From: Herminiimonas arsenitoxidans
Lineage (GTDB): Bacteria > Pseudomonadota > Gammaproteobacteria > Burkholderiales > Burkholderiaceae_D
Length of the DNA: 64,000 nucleotides
Assembly (NCBI RefSeq): GCF_900130075.1
Contig: NZ_LT671418.1
Span: 2,480,001-2,544,000 of the forward strand
Direction of reading: 5' to 3'
The translations under genes were made by a program, and so were the position numbers. The notes below the pieces were generated by a model, which ran no database searches, was not told the DNA's origin, and saw nothing but the letters and a program-made list of their open reading frames with translations. This document shows, in pieces, positions 8,679 to 17,553 of this stretch; the first letter of the stretch is position 1, and each line of letters starts with the position of its first letter.

Positions 8679-11552
8679 ATGAATCAACTTAACGGTATCG
8701 ACTACGGCACGAAAAAAAGTACGTCCGAAGTCATGATCTCCCTGGAAATCGACGGCGTTGCCGTCTCCGTGCCGCAAGGCACTTCCGTCATGCGTGCAGC
8801 AGCTGAATACGGCATCAACGTGCCTAAGCTGTGCGCTACCGACAGCCTCGAATCATTCGGCTCCTGCCGTCTGTGTCTGGTTGAAATCGAAGGCCGCCGC
8901 GGCTATCCAGCATCGTGCACGACACCTGCTGAAGCCGGCATGAAAGTCAAAACCCAAACACCTAAGCTGGCAGACATACGCCGTGGTGTGATGGAACTGT
9001 ACATCTCGGATCACCCGCTGGACTGCCTGACCTGCCCAACCAACGGCAACTGCGAACTGCAGGACATGGCTGGTGTAGTCGGTCTGCGCGACGTGCGTTA
9101 CGGCTACGACGGTAGCAACCATCTGAAGATGGAAAAAGACGAATCCAATCCTTACTTCACCTACGATGCATCGAAATGTATCGTTTGTAACCGCTGCGTC
9201 CGCGCTTGCGAAGAAACGCAAGGTACATTCGCTCTGACCATCGACGGCCGTGGCTTTACTTCACGCGTTGCAGCAAGTCAGAACGAAGATTTCATTGAAT
9301 CGGAATGCGTATCCTGCGGCGCTTGCGTAGACGCATGCCCAACCGCAACGCTGACCGAAAAAACCGTCATCATGATGGGCCAGGCAGAACACAGCAAAGT
9401 CACCACCTGCGCGTACTGCGGTGTTGGTTGCTCGTTCAAGGCCGAGATGAAAGGTAATGAAGTTGTCCGCATGGTTCCAAATCCGGACGGCAAAGCCAAT
9501 CAAGGTCACGCTTGCGTTAAAGGTCGTTTCGCATGGGGTTATGCAACGCATAAAGACCGCATGTTGAAACCTATGATCCGCAGCAAAATCACCGATCCTT
9601 GGAAAGAAGTGTCATGGGATGAAGCGATCAACTACGCTGCTTCCGAACTGAAACGCATCCAGGCTAAATACGGCAAGGATTCGATCGGCGGCTTGGTATC
9701 GTCGCGTTGCACCAACGAAGAAGGCTATCTGGTGCAGAAGCTGGTTCGTGCTGCTTTTGGTAACAACAACGTTGATACCTGCGCACGCGTCTGCCACTCC
9801 CCAACTGGTTACGGCTTGAAAGTAACCATGGGCGAATCCGCTGGTACCCAAACCTTTGAATCAGTGATGAAGTCTGACGTCATCTTGGTCATCGGCGCGA
9901 ACCCAGCATCAGGTCACCCAGTATTTGCATCGCAAATGAAACGCCGCATTCGTCAAGGCGCGAAGCTGATCGTTGTCGATCCACGTACAACTGAAATGGT
10001 CAAATCACCGCACGTTCTGGCTGACTACCATTTGAAATTGAAACCAGGTAGCAACGTTGCTATCGTCAATGCGCTGGCGCACGTAATCATCACCGAAAAC
10101 CTGCACAAGCCTGACTTCATCAAAGAACGTTGCGATGTAGACTCGTTCGACGAATGGGCAGAATTCGTATCGCTGCCAGAAAACTCGCCAGAAGCAATGG
10201 AAGAAGTCTCCGGCGTACCGGCAGCTGATATCCGCGGCGCAGCACGTCTGTTCGCAACCGGCGGCAATGGTTCGATCTATTACGGTCTCGGCGTTACAGA
10301 ACACGCTCAAGGTTCGACCACTGTTATCGGTATCGCCAACCTGGCGATGGCAACCGGCAACATCGGTCGCGAAGGCGTCGGCGTGAACCCACTGCGCGGT
10401 CAAAACAACGTGCAAGGTTCCTGCGATATGGGCTCCTTCCCGCACGAACTGCCAGGCTATCGTCACGTATCTGACTCGGTCGCACGCGCTGAATTCGAAG
10501 CTGTGTGGAACTGCACATTGGAATCGGAACCAGGCCTGCGTATTCCTAACATGTTCGACGCGGCCATGGACGGCACCTTCATGGGTCTGTACTGCGAAGG
10601 TGAGGACATTGTTCAGTCCGATCCAAACACGCAGCACGTTACCGCTGCGCTCGAAGCAATGGAATGCATCATTGTTCAGGATATCTTCCTGAACGAAACT
10701 GCAAAATACGCACACGTATTCCTGCCGGGTTCATCGTTCCTCGAAAAAGACGGTACCTTCACCAATGCAGAACGTCGCATCTCGCGCGTCCGCAAAGTGA
10801 TGCCGCCAAAATCGGGCAAGGGCGATTGGGAAGTCACACAAATGCTGTCGAACGCATTGGGTTACCCAATGAATTACAAACATCCACGTGAAATCATGGA
10901 TGAGATCGCTGCATTGACACCAACCTTCACCGGCGTCAGCTTCAAGCGTATCGATGAATTGGGCGGCAGTATTCAATGGCCTTGTAACGCTGAAGCGCCA
11001 GAAGGTACACCAACCATGCACATCGAAGAATTCGTGCGCGGTAAAGGTCGCTTCATCAATACCAAGTACTTCGGTAGCGGTGAGAAGGTCAATAAGAAAT
11101 TCCCATTGATCCTGACCACCGGTCGTATCTTGTCGCAATACAACGTTGGCGCGCAAACTCGTCGTACCCACAACAATATGTGGCACAGCGAAGATCGTCT
11201 GGAAATTCATCCGCACGATGCGGAAGAACGCGGCATCAAGCAGGACGACTGGGTTGGTATCCACTCGCGTGCGGGTGAAACCGTATTGCGTGCAGATATC
11301 ACCGAGCGTATCCAGGCTGGCGTCGTGTACACCACGTTCCACTTCCCTGAATCTGGTGCTAACGTGATTACGACTAACTCGTCCGACTGGGCAACTAACT
11401 GCCCTGAGTACAAAGTGACGGCAGTGCAAGTAATGCCGGTCGCCCAACCGTCGGAATGGCAACGTACGTATAATCGTTTCAATCAGGAGCAAGAAAGTTT
11501 TGCTTCCGACAAAATGATTCCGCGTGGTTCGGAACTGTCGACATCGAAGTAA
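8679..11552 (+). CDS. fdsA: Soluble formate dehydrogenase, catalytic alpha subunit (Mo/W-bis-MGD)
   Basis: This 957-residue subunit oxidises formate to CO2 at a bis-molybdopterin site. Domains in order: a plant-type [2Fe-2S] region with CRLCLVE near 63-69; a NuoG-type His/Cys cluster DHPLDCLTCPTNGNC near 111-125; two [4Fe-4S] motifs, CIVCNRCVRAC (167-177) and CVSCGACVDAC (210-220); then the molybdopterin oxidoreductase domain starting at CAYCGVGC (244-251). The metal-ligand Cys372 and His373 are present in CARVCHSPTGYG. It is cytoplasmic and has no twin-arginine signal. The cofactor could be Mo or W; the adjacent tupA makes W worth considering. Confidence 0.96.
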   Translation: MNQLNGIDYGTKKSTSEVMISLEIDGVAVSVPQGTSVMRAAAEYGINVPKLCATDSLESFGSCRLCLVEIEGRRGYPASCTTPAEAGMKVKTQTPKLADIRRGVMELYISDHPLDCLTCPTNGNCELQDMAGVVGLRDVRYGYDGSNHLKMEKDESNPYFTYDASKCIVCNRCVRACEETQGTFALTIDGRGFTSRVAASQNEDFIESECVSCGACVDACPTATLTEKTVIMMGQAEHSKVTTCAYCGVGCSFKAEMKGNEVVRMVPNPDGKANQGHACVKGRFAWGYATHKDRMLKPMIRSKITDPWKEVSWDEAINYAASELKRIQAKYGKDSIGGLVSSRCTNEEGYLVQKLVRAAFGNNNVDTCARVCHSPTGYGLKVTMGESAGTQTFESVMKSDVILVIGANPASGHPVFASQMKRRIRQGAKLIVVDPRTTEMVKSPHVLADYHLKLKPGSNVAIVNALAHVIITENLHKPDFIKERCDVDSFDEWAEFVSLPENSPEAMEEVSGVPAADIRGAARLFATGGNGSIYYGLGVTEHAQGSTTVIGIANLAMATGNIGREGVGVNPLRGQNNVQGSCDMGSFPHELPGYRHVSDSVARAEFEAVWNCTLESEPGLRIPNMFDAAMDGTFMGLYCEGEDIVQSDPNTQHVTAALEAMECIIVQDIFLNETAKYAHVFLPGSSFLEKDGTFTNAERRISRVRKVMPPKSGKGDWEVTQMLSNALGYPMNYKHPREIMDEIAALTPTFTGVSFKRIDELGGSIQWPCNAEAPEGTPTMHIEEFVRGKGRFINTKYFGSGEKVNKKFPLILTTGRILSQYNVGAQTRRTHNNMWHSEDRLEIHPHDAEERGIKQDDWVGIHSRAGETVLRADITERIQAGVVYTTFHFPESGANVITTNSSDWATNCPEYKVTAVQVMPVAQPSEWQRTYNRFNQEQESFASDKMIPRGSELSTSK

Positions 11553-11572
11553 GTTCTGATAGAGGTCTGGTG

Positions 11573-12400
11573 ATGAATGCAAGCACTGACGACGAACGTA
11601 GTGCACTGGTCCGTGTCCCGGTAGAAAAATGGGATGCGAACCAGCGCATCATCTGCGAAGACGATGTCGCAGAAGAAGTGCCGATTGCGTTGGAATACAA
11701 CGGCATTTCGCACGCCGTCATGCTTGCGTCACCATACGATCTGGAAGACTTTGCACTCGGCTTCTCGCTGAGTGAAGGCATCCTGAAAGACCGATCAGAA
11801 TTGTACGAATGCGAAGTTGTACCTGGCTGCGAAGGCATACAGGTACAAATGCGTATTGCGACGGAACGCTTCGTTACACTGAAAGATAAACGACGCAACA
11901 TGACCGGTCGTACCGGCTGTGGTTTGTGTGGTGCAGAAACACTGGAACAGGCGATACGCCATCCGCAAGCTACCGTTGGACATGCTATGTTTTCTGCAGC
12001 GCAGATTTATGCCGGCATGAAGGCAATGAAGTCGCAGCAGCGCTTGCAAAAATATACCGGTGCGACACACGCAGCAGCATGGCTGAATCTGGATGGCTCA
12101 GTAGACTTGGTTCGTGAAGATGTCGGCCGCCACAACGCACTGGATAAATTGATCGGTGCGATGGCTGATGAGAAGCGTGACTTCACAACAGGTGCCGCAT
12201 TGATCACCAGCCGCGCCAGTTATGAAATGGTGCAGAAGTCAGCAACGATGGGCATAGGATTTTTAGCTGCCATCTCGGCGCCGACGAATTTGGCCATACA
12301 GTTGGCGGAAGAAACCAACGTGACATTGATCGGTTTTGTGCGTGACCAAAGCCACGTCGTTTATGCGCAAGCACACCGCCTGATACGCGATGCGAAATAA
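11573..12400 (+). CDS. fdsC: FdhD-family sulfur carrier for formate dehydrogenase maturation
   Basis: The product of 275 residues is an FdhD/FdsC protein with the redox cysteine pair in GRTGCGLCG (Cys116 and Cys119) and the conserved VREDVGRHNALDKLIG and TSRASYEMVQKSATMG blocks. These proteins deliver the sulfido ligand to the bis-MGD cofactor, so FdsA activity depends on it. The ATG at 11573 is preferred over a GTG three bases upstream because AGAGG at 11561-11565 is then at normal spacing. It sits between fdsA and fdsD as in other fdsGBACD operons. Confidence 0.93.
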   Translation: MNASTDDERSALVRVPVEKWDANQRIICEDDVAEEVPIALEYNGISHAVMLASPYDLEDFALGFSLSEGILKDRSELYECEVVPGCEGIQVQMRIATERFVTLKDKRRNMTGRTGCGLCGAETLEQAIRHPQATVGHAMFSAAQIYAGMKAMKSQQRLQKYTGATHAAAWLNLDGSVDLVREDVGRHNALDKLIGAMADEKRDFTTGAALITSRASYEMVQKSATMGIGFLAAISAPTNLAIQLAEETNVTLIGFVRDQSHVVYAQAHRLIRDAK

Positions 12401-12421
12401 ATTAAATTAAGGAAGAGCAGA

Positions 12422-12652
12422 ATGAGCGGCAGCACTTTAGATAATCTGATCGTCATGGCGAACCAGATCGGCGATTTTTTTGAAACCATGCGTGATCGTA
12501 ATAAGTCGCTGGAAGAAATCGCAGGTCATCTGAAAAGATCCTGGGACCCACGTATGCGTCGTGCATTGATGGAACACGTTGAACAACATAACGGCGAAGG
12601 TTTGAAAACCATCGTGCTGGATGCGGTACGTACGCACAAGATGCTGAACTAA
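12422..12652 (+). CDS. fdsD: Formate dehydrogenase delta subunit
   Basis: The 76-residue protein has the FdsD pattern: LDNLIVMANQIGDFFETM, then HLKRSWDPRMRRALMEHV. It is a small soluble subunit of the NAD-linked Mo formate dehydrogenase, with a role in complex integrity or cofactor insertion. GGAAGAG lies just upstream of the ATG. It is the last gene of the operon, and a hairpin with a T-run follows. Confidence 0.92.
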   Translation: MSGSTLDNLIVMANQIGDFFETMRDRNKSLEEIAGHLKRSWDPRMRRALMEHVEQHNGEGLKTIVLDAVRTHKMLN

Positions 12653-12693
12653 ATTTTAGTGATGGGTTGTCGCGACAACTCAACACGATTACC

Positions 12694-12730
12694 ATGGCTG
12701 CGCCACCCTTAAAGGTTCGCAGCCATTTTT
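12694..12730 (+). terminator. Rho-independent terminator after fdsD
   Basis: ATGGCTGCG (12694-12702) pairs with CGCAGCCAT (12718-12726) and is followed by TTTTTA. It separates the fds operon from tupA, which therefore probably has partly independent expression. Confidence 0.75.
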
Positions 12731-12751
12731 ATTAAATCATCAGGAGGAACC

Positions 12752-13564
12752 ATGTCTCGTCGTCCACTATTCCGCCTTGCGGCAGTCGTTCTGGCTTCTG
12801 CATTTATCGCACCACTCAGCTTTGCACAGCAAATCATCAAACTGTCGACCACGACCAGTACCGAAAACTCGGGCCTGCTGCCGTATCTGCTGCCTGACTT
12901 CGAAGCGAAGACAAACTCCAAGGTACATGTGATCTCGGTTGGTACCGGCAAGGCCCTGGAACTGGCCAAGAACGGCGACGTTGATGTGACGCTGGTACAT
13001 GCACGTGGCGCAGAAGATAAGTTCGTGGCTGAAGGCCATGGCGTTGATCGTCGCGATGTGATGTACAACGACTTCATCATCGTTGGTCCAACCAGCGATC
13101 CAGCCGGCGTTAAAGGTAGCAAGGATGTATTGGCCGCGATGAAGAAAATCGTCGATAGCAAAGCCAAGTTCATTTCACGCGGTGACAATTCCGGTACCGA
13201 CGTCATGGAAAAAGCGTACTGGAAAGAAATCGGCGTTAAACCGGAAGGCAGCGCTTATGTGTCTGCAGGTTTGGGCATGGGAGAAGTATTGACGATGGCT
13301 GGCGAGTTGCAGGCATACACATTATCGGATCGTGCAACCTACGGCGCATACAAGGCCAAGACTGGTCTCGTGATTGCAGTACAGGGTGACAAGAAGATGT
13401 TCAATCCGTACGGCGTGATCGCAGTCAATCCAGCCAAGTACAAAGACATCAACTACAAAGGTGCGAAGCAGTTTATCGATTACCTGACTTCAACTGAAGG
13501 TCAGAAGAAAATCGCTGCTTACAAAATCGACGGCGAACAGGTTTTCTTCCCATCGGCCAAGTAA
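12752..13564 (+). CDS. tupA: Tungstate ABC transporter substrate-binding protein, orphan
   Basis: The 270-residue protein has a signal peptide (cleavage near SFAQQ, residue 25) and the TupA hallmark TTTST (33-37) within IIKLSTTTSTENSGLLPYLL. It also has GTGKALELAKNGDVDVTLVHA and RGDNSGTDVMEKAYW. TupA binds tungstate very tightly in the periplasm. The usual tupB permease and tupC ATPase are not adjacent: the next gene is on the opposite strand. It may use a TupBC elsewhere, or ModBC at 3.5-5.3 kb. The ribosome site is AGGAGG. Confidence 0.9.
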   Translation: MSRRPLFRLAAVVLASAFIAPLSFAQQIIKLSTTTSTENSGLLPYLLPDFEAKTNSKVHVISVGTGKALELAKNGDVDVTLVHARGAEDKFVAEGHGVDRRDVMYNDFIIVGPTSDPAGVKGSKDVLAAMKKIVDSKAKFISRGDNSGTDVMEKAYWKEIGVKPEGSAYVSAGLGMGEVLTMAGELQAYTLSDRATYGAYKAKTGLVIAVQGDKKMFNPYGVIAVNPAKYKDINYKGAKQFIDYLTSTEGQKKIAAYKIDGEQVFFPSAK

Positions 13565-13606
13565 GAAAGCGGCACTGCGTGTTGTAGACCATACGTAGTG
13601 CTGAAA

Positions 13607-13666
13607 GACTCGGAGAATTCCGAGTCTGCATAAAACAAAAGCGCGGAATTCCGCGCTTTTTTATTT
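13607..13666. terminator. Two consecutive hairpins after tupA, second with T-run
   Basis: GACTCGG at 13607-13613 pairs with CCGAGTC at 13620-13626. A 24-base perfect palindrome follows at 13637-13660 (AAAAGCGCGGAA and its complement), with further T residues after it. It ends tupA and, because of its symmetry, can also end the convergent small gene at 13671. Confidence 0.85.
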
Positions 13667-13670
13667 TTAG

Positions 13671-13853
13671 TTACGACTGTTCAAACAAATCGTCACTGGC
13701 CGTTTTCAGTTCCTTTGCTTCCTCGACCATTCTGCGATGTGCGATGCGTTTACGCATGATTTCCGCATGTTGCTTCGCCGTCATCGGCGGCGTTGTCATT
13801 AAGTCTTTCAACAATGCGATATTGGTGTAGTTGTTTTTGATCAGACGGCCCAA
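13671..13853 (-). CDS. Small hypothetical protein, 60 residues
   Basis: The frame runs from a TTG at 13853 with GGAG ten bases upstream and an in-frame stop (TAA) just before it; it ends next to a terminator. The product is charged and probably helical (AKQHAEIMRKRIAHRRMVEE), without signal peptide or membrane segment. No family is recognised. The fit of the stop codon to the terminator hairpin supports it being a gene, but the rare start lowers certainty. Confidence 0.5.
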   Translation of the reverse strand: MGRLIKNNYTNIALLKDLMTTPPMTAKQHAEIMRKRIAHRRMVEEAKELKTASDDLFEQS

Positions 13854-14023
13854 GTTGCTTGACTCCGTAGTTTAAATATCAACATCACTGCACTATCCAA
13901 AGCATCTTGAATAGATACATCGGGAAACGATTACGTTACTGTATTTTGCACGAAATTGACGGGTTTATCACGACAGCCCAAAAAATAGACTATTCAAACA
14001 ACAGAAGCGCAAAAACAAATAGG

Positions 14024-14056
14024 CAAAAAAAAGCCCGCTGAGCCTGAGCTCGCGGG
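14024..14056 (-). terminator. Rho-independent terminator on the minus strand
   Basis: CCCGC-T-GAGC-CTGA-GCTC-GCGGG at 14034-14056 forms a long hairpin. On the plus strand it is preceded by a run of eight A residues, so on the minus strand it is followed by a T-run. It would end a transcript arriving from the gene at 14381-14872; the 320 bases between have no convincing gene. Confidence 0.75.
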
Positions 14057-14380
14057 ACTTAGAACCTTCCTTGAGAGGGAAGAGGAGACACGGTAAAAGC
14101 GTGATCCGATCGTCGCATCATCCTTGATGACTGACCGTTTCGGACTCCGCACTAAAACTTTTCGACATGCGCAACATTCTTGTTCGCAATGCTCTCGTGA
14201 TCACGATGGCAGCAAAACCGCCGCTGCCATTCAAGAACACACCTGACAATAATGCTTGTGCACTTGGTGACCAACGCAATGCCTGAACTACATAAGTGGC
14301 GTAAAGATTGCTTATTACAAGGCGCACTAAGTTAATTAAGTAAAAATGATTGCCGTTCAACGCGTACCGCCCTTCATGCG

Positions 14381-14872
14381 TTAAGAGTAAGCTGCTTGCA
14401 TACGCAGCTTGGCAGCCAGTTCCGGCTGTGTTTGTGCAATCTGATTTGCTTTGCTATTCAATGCAAAAGCCGATTTCAAAGGACCTTGTGCTTTAACAGC
14501 AACTGCACGTTTGGAAATACGTTGTGGTGCCGAGTAAGCAGCACGCATACGCAGTTCAGCAGCCAGCGCTGGTTGTGTTTCAGCAATTTGATTTGCCTTG
14601 CGATTCAATGCAAACACGGTTTGAACCGGGCTTTCTACTTGAACAACGGCTTTCTTGGCGACAGCAACCGATTTGCTAGGCGAGAGCGCCAGCAACAGAG
14701 TGCGCAGCAGCGCAATCGTCAATGGTTTGAACAGCATCAACAGCGCAGCAACGGCGGCTACAGCGATGATTGCAGGACGTGCAGGGCTGTAAACAACGCC
14801 AATTACCGCCAATACGGCTGGAACAGCGATGAGCGCCGGGTTCGAGAACGAATTATTCGATAATGTAGACAT
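14381..14872 (-). CDS. Hypothetical membrane protein with two C-terminal 33-residue repeats
   Basis: The 163-residue protein has two hydrophobic segments (roughly residues 12-30 and 33-60) and then a soluble C-terminal half made of two near-identical units. One reads VFALNRKANQIAETQPALAA and the other AFALNSKANQIAQTQPELAA, each ending in a version of ELRMRAAYS. The second unit ends exactly at the protein's C-terminus. No family is recognised. It is read divergently from the LysR gene at 15027 and followed by a terminator on its strand. A role in the envelope is only a guess from the membrane segments. Confidence 0.7.
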   Translation of the reverse strand: MSTLSNNSFSNPALIAVPAVLAVIGVVYSPARPAIIAVAAVAALLMLFKPLTIALLRTLLLALSPSKSVAVAKKAVVQVESPVQTVFALNRKANQIAETQPALAAELRMRAAYSAPQRISKRAVAVKAQGPLKSAFALNSKANQIAQTQPELAAKLRMQAAYS

Positions 14873-15026
14873 GATTGTTTCCTTTTTTTCTATAATTAAT
14901 CTTGTTGTTGCAATGCAGTATAGGTAACATAGAGATATAAATCTAATTTCAATTTAGGATACCAGTCATACGATATGTGAATATGTCTGTTACCCTGTTA
15001 CTTCAGTTATTTTTGGTAAATACACT

Positions 15027-15989
15027 ATGAGTTTTCTCACTCTGGATCTGAATTTATTGCGCGTCTTTGATGCCGTCATGACGGAGCAAAATTTGACGCG
15101 CGCAGCCAATTTATTGGCAATGACACAACCTGCCGTCTCCAATGCTTTGCGCCGTTTGCGCGATACGCTGGGTGATGAACTGGTGATACGCACCGCACAT
15201 GGCGTCAAGCCAACCTCGCGGGCGGAGGAGTTATGGCCTATCGTGCGGCGCGCGCTGTCCGATCTGGAGGCTGCAGTAACACCGGATACCTTTGATGTAT
15301 CCCGCGCCAATACGACGTTTCGCATGGCGATGGCCGATGCAACGGCCGCGCTGTGGTTGCCATTTCTGGTACGCGCCATTGAAAGTGATGCGCCAGGCTT
15401 GAATGTACGCATGGTGCCGCTGACTACGCGCGAACCACGTCCGATGTTGTTACGTGGCGATATCGACTTGGCGATCGGATTTTTCCCCGGCGTCGCCGCA
15501 CAATTGGCAAGCGGACAAAATACGGCTGTTTCGCAAATCCGCCATGAGCGTCTCTATACCGGCGAATATGTCTGCGTGATGCGGAAAAACCATCCTTTGG
15601 CAAAAGTGGAATTAACGCTGGACAACTATTGTGCAGCGCATCATTTATTGGTGAGTTTTTCCGGTCGGGCAAAAGGTTTGATGGATGAGGCACTAACCAA
15701 TCTCGGCCTCGAGCGTCGTATCCTGCTCACGGTGAATCAGTTCTTTACCGCCGGTCGCGTAGTCGCCAGTTCTGACTTGATCACGGTGCTACCGCGACAT
15801 CTGATTGCGTCCACCGGCATGGCAGAAGCATTGATCGCAAAAGATTTGCCATTTGAATTGCCGGAAGTTCACGTCGATATGTTGTGGCATGAACGGGATG
15901 CTCGTAATCCTGCACATAAATGGCTGCGCGAACAATTGAGCGCCAGCACCGAAGAAGGTATAGGCGGGCGGGTCAAGAAGCCGCGTTAA
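15027..15989 (+). CDS. LysR-family transcriptional regulator (NodD-like subgroup)
   Basis: The 320-residue protein has the winged HTH LDLNLLRVFDAVMTEQNLTR, then NLLAMTQPAVSNALRRLRDTLGDELVIR, typical of the NodD/NahR-like LysR subgroup, followed by the effector domain (TTFRMAMADATAALWLPFLV; RGDIDLAIGFFPG). It is divergent from the repeat-containing membrane protein gene at 14381-14872 across about 150 bases, which could be a target. The ligand is unknown. Confidence 0.88.
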   Translation: MSFLTLDLNLLRVFDAVMTEQNLTRAANLLAMTQPAVSNALRRLRDTLGDELVIRTAHGVKPTSRAEELWPIVRRALSDLEAAVTPDTFDVSRANTTFRMAMADATAALWLPFLVRAIESDAPGLNVRMVPLTTREPRPMLLRGDIDLAIGFFPGVAAQLASGQNTAVSQIRHERLYTGEYVCVMRKNHPLAKVELTLDNYCAAHHLLVSFSGRAKGLMDEALTNLGLERRILLTVNQFFTAGRVVASSDLITVLPRHLIASTGMAEALIAKDLPFELPEVHVDMLWHERDARNPAHKWLREQLSASTEEGIGGRVKKPR

Positions 15990-16005
15990 TCCTGTTTGAA
16001 AAAAC

Positions 16006-16848
16006 TTAGACTCTAGCGCTCACCTTCCAGCAAGCAGCAGTAAACACGACTTTGTCTCCATGCACATAAGCTTCGAATGCATCGCGCACAAGCTCGGTTA
16101 CCTGCTTGCGCGTCTGTTCATCTTGCTGTGACAGGATGCGACCAAGAGGTCCCATGCGACTTAAGTACAGAAGCAGGTCTTGTTCTGCAAAAGAGCAAAC
16201 AATGTCCACTGCTTCTATCTCGATCCCGTTCCAGCCACTCTGCTGCAGGATGTCAACGATACGTTCCCGCCTTGCAAAAGCAAACTGGCCCGGTTCGTCC
16301 TCTTGGCGCGCAGGAAGCTGCGGCAGCAGCGCTTTGGCAGCACGTTCGGCCGTCGTCATGAATGGGTTTTCATCAGCGCTGCGCCACGCAATGAATCTGC
16401 ATTCGCCTTGCTCACTTGCTGCGTATCGCAGGTTTTTAAACGCGACAATGGAATCATCGAAGAACATCACGCCAAAGCGCGAAATAATCAAATCAAAACT
16501 CGCCGCTGCAAACGTATATGTCTGCGCATCACCGCAGATAAAACTTGGTGTCAAATCCTGTTTCTTTGCAGAGGCTTGCGCCGCCGCAATCATCTGTTGA
16601 GAAATATCAATACCAACACACAAGGCCTGCGCACCAAGCTGACGGGAAACTGCGAGGGTGGTACTGCCGGTGCCGCAACCGACATCCAATACCCTTGGCC
16701 GGACCGAACTTTGGAGTTCACCGAGCAGCAAGTTTTCAATCGGTTTAAACATGTGCTCGACCAATTGCTGCGTCTCAACCCATGCGTTGCCTGCATCACC
16801 GTTCCAGATATTCTTTTGTTCGTTCGTGCTGTTTGATTTGACGTTCAT
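16006..16848 (-). CDS. Class I SAM-dependent methyltransferase
   Basis: The 280-residue protein has the SAM-binding motif I VLDVGCGTGSTTLAV near residues 52-66, an acidic motif II residue in GIDISQQMIAAAQ, and motif III-like FDLIISRFGVMFF. It belongs to the ubiquinone/arsenite-type small-molecule methyltransferases by pattern, but the substrate cannot be read. It is divergent from a MerR regulator gene and shares its promoter region, so induction by that regulator is likely. No arsenite-binding cysteine set is evident. Confidence 0.82.
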   Translation of the reverse strand: MNVKSNSTNEQKNIWNGDAGNAWVETQQLVEHMFKPIENLLLGELQSSVRPRVLDVGCGTGSTTLAVSRQLGAQALCVGIDISQQMIAAAQASAKKQDLTPSFICGDAQTYTFAAASFDLIISRFGVMFFDDSIVAFKNLRYAASEQGECRFIAWRSADENPFMTTAERAAKALLPQLPARQEDEPGQFAFARRERIVDILQQSGWNGIEIEAVDIVCSFAEQDLLLYLSRMGPLGRILSQQDEQTRKQVTELVRDAFEAYVHGDKVVFTAACWKVSARV

Positions 16849-16896
16849 GATGATGTCCTTTCATTGGCTCGCAAGACGCGGAAGTGATATCGTGCA

Positions 16897-16916
16897 ACTT
16901 AAAGTCAACTTGAGGT
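16897..16916. promoter_or_regulatory. SoxR-box-like operator between methyltransferase and merR-type genes
   Basis: ACTTAAAGTC-AACTTGAGGT at 16897-16916. The right half is identical to the half-site of the E. coli SoxR operator and the left half matches its mirror at 7 of 10 positions. It ends five bases before the MerR gene's start and about 50 bases from the methyltransferase start, the expected place for a MerR-family operator controlling both genes. Confidence 0.55.
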
Positions 16917-16921
16917 CAAGT

Positions 16922-17359
16922 ATGGCAAGACTGGATATCGCTGAAGTCGTCGCACAAGCAGGCGTGCCGGCATCAACTTTGCGCTTTTATGAAGAAAAAG
17001 GTTTGATCGCTTCGATCGGGCGCAGTGGTTTGCGCCGCGTTTTTGACTCGGCCGTATTGGAACGCCTGGCTTTGATAGCACTGGGACGTGCCGCCGGTTT
17101 TTCCCTCGATGAAATTGCCCTCATGTTCGAGCCGCAAGGCAAGCTGGCGATAGATAGAAAAATGCTCGTCAGCAAAGCCGATGAACTGGATCACACCATA
17201 CAACAACTGTCTGCCATGCGTGACGGTTTGCGCCATGCCGCCAAATGCTCCGCTCCCAGTCATATGGAATGCCCGACTTTTCGCAAGATACTGCGCGCAG
17301 CAGCTTTGGGCGTAATCGGTGAAAAGAAACAGACTCCTGTCCGCGCCAGGAAAAAATAG
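16922..17359 (+). CDS. MerR-family transcriptional regulator, SoxR-like HTH
   Basis: The 145-residue protein starts at the ATG 16922 (MARLDIAEVVAQAG). It has a MerR DNA-binding domain (VPASTLRFYEEKGLIASIGR, then RRVFDSAVLERLALIALGRA), a dimerisation helix (about 80-110) and a C-terminal CSAPSHMECPTF with two cysteines. True SoxR has four clustered cysteines for [2Fe-2S]; only two are here, so it is not SoxR. The divergent methyltransferase is the probable target. A longer in-frame extension upstream exists but runs through the methyltransferase gene and is rejected. Confidence 0.85.
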   Translation: MARLDIAEVVAQAGVPASTLRFYEEKGLIASIGRSGLRRVFDSAVLERLALIALGRAAGFSLDEIALMFEPQGKLAIDRKMLVSKADELDHTIQQLSAMRDGLRHAAKCSAPSHMECPTFRKILRAAALGVIGEKKQTPVRARKK

Positions 17360-17553
17360 TCTTTCAAAACTGCTTCACTCTAATTTCTGCAATGCAATGC
17401 TTATCGCAATTGCTGCTGAAGTCCGCGCACTAACCCACGGCGCAACTTGCCCGATAGGCGCACACTGGATATTTCCTCCCGGAATATCTTATTGAACTCA
17501 CAAGTTATCGAGGGGTCGTACTTATTCGCCTACCTCTAAGATTTGAGTTCTCT

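Noticed and set aside
14118..14360. 80-codon minus-strand frame downstream of the repeat-containing membrane protein
   Set aside because: It starts with TTG without a ribosome site and ends in unremarkable sequence; residue composition is not convincing. It may simply be the 3' untranslated region before the terminator at 14024-14056.
16658..16921. N-terminal extension of the MerR regulator
   Set aside because: The in-frame extension runs antisense through the methyltransferase gene; the family N-terminus starts exactly at the ATG 16922.
17468..17490. Hairpin GGATATTTCC-TCCC-GGAATATC after the MerR gene as terminator
   Set aside because: The stem has a bulge and no T-run follows, so it is not supported as a terminator.
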